Shown: piece after piece, positions 36,208-36,486 of the stretch | Layout of the letters: every line of letters begins with the position of its first letter | How positions within the stretch are numbered: the stretch's first letter is position 1 | DNA from: Candidatus Omnitrophota bacterium | GTDB lineage: Bacteria; Omnitrophota; Gorgyraeia; Tantalellales; Tantalellaceae | DNA: 36,486 bases | NCBI GenBank assembly: GCA_024277375.1 | Contig: JAJRVD010000017.1 | Coordinates: 1 to 36,486, forward strand | Reading direction: 5' to 3' | Position numbers and translations under genes: made by a program | The notes under the pieces: model-generated | Seen by the model: only the letters and a program-made list of their open reading frames with translations | What the model was told of the DNA's origin: nothing | The model's database searches: none

Positions 36208-36251
36208 TTGGGGACAGCCCAAGCGAGCGGGTGGACTGTCCCCAATTAATC
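36202..36251. repeat. Long hairpin, family B: 16-bp perfect stem
   Basis: GATTAATTGGGGACAG / CTGTCCCCAATTAATC; the left arm contains the last codon and stop of tilS. Confidence 0.85.
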
Positions 36252-36299
36252 GTAGAGGTTCGATTTATCGAACCCGATATAAAAAAACAGCGTTTTGCG
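36252..36299 (+). mobile_element. MITE-like element, internally deleted copy
   Basis: GTAGAGGTTCGATTTATCGAACCCGATATAA joined directly to AAAACAGCGTTTTGC. Confidence 0.8.
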
Positions 36300-36486
36300 T
36301 GAGTCTGATCTTACTAAAAAAAATGAGGTCAATAGTAAAATGATGGGATAGTGTAACATATTGTGGGCACTTTCGAAGTGTCATCCTGAGCGAGGGCGAA
36401 GCCCGAGTCGAAGGATCTGGCATAAGGTCTTTGAAAAAATAAAAAAATGGCATACCCTAATGGTTGTTATTGTTGAAGTAAGAACC

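Noticed and set aside
1987-36299. CRISPR array interpretation of the recurring palindromes
   Set aside because: Copies are dispersed between different genes over 36 kb, not regularly spaced, and no cas genes are present.

Overview
The window is a 36.5 kb chromosomal segment from an uncultivated-looking bacterium. All credible genes lie on the + strand. Most are housekeeping genes for translation, tRNA modification and the envelope, plus a one-carbon (folate) cluster. In order: gatC-gatA-gatB, an S41 peptidase, a divergent polysaccharide deacetylase, tsaD, mgtC-like, a bactofilin fused to a helix-turn-helix domain, a membrane-anchored helix-turn-helix protein, polA, coaE, rho, rpmE, prfA, prmC-like, murA, rpsP, trmD, rplS, rnhB, fhs, fchA-like, folD, metF-like, panB, a BioD/DRTGG-like ATPase, apbE, mnmA, tRNA-Met, hflK-hflC, an HD-GYP protein, a 60-aa small protein, an M50 peptidase, a SemiSWEET-like protein, an NAD-dependent epimerase, an RNase Z-like protein, queH and tilS.

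The points most worth a second look are:
(1) A bactofilin-HTH fusion next to a tail-anchored HTH protein, which could link cytoskeleton, DNA and membrane.
(2) Three conserved genes that are interrupted but otherwise well preserved: fhs by an in-frame TAA, and the M50 peptidase and RNase Z by -1 shifts at poly-A runs that resemble slippery sites. Assembly error and recoding cannot be told apart from sequence alone.
(3) A dense set of non-coding palindromic repeats. These include a MITE-like element with double hairpins and GTAGGGG/CCCCTAC feet, short perfect GTAGGGGC palindromes, and two hairpin families whose loops are conserved while their stems differ. The full-length MITE copies sit just upstream of Shine-Dalgarno sites, and the two variable-stem hairpin families sit just after gene ends.

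No CRISPR array, transposase, rRNA or phage module was seen.
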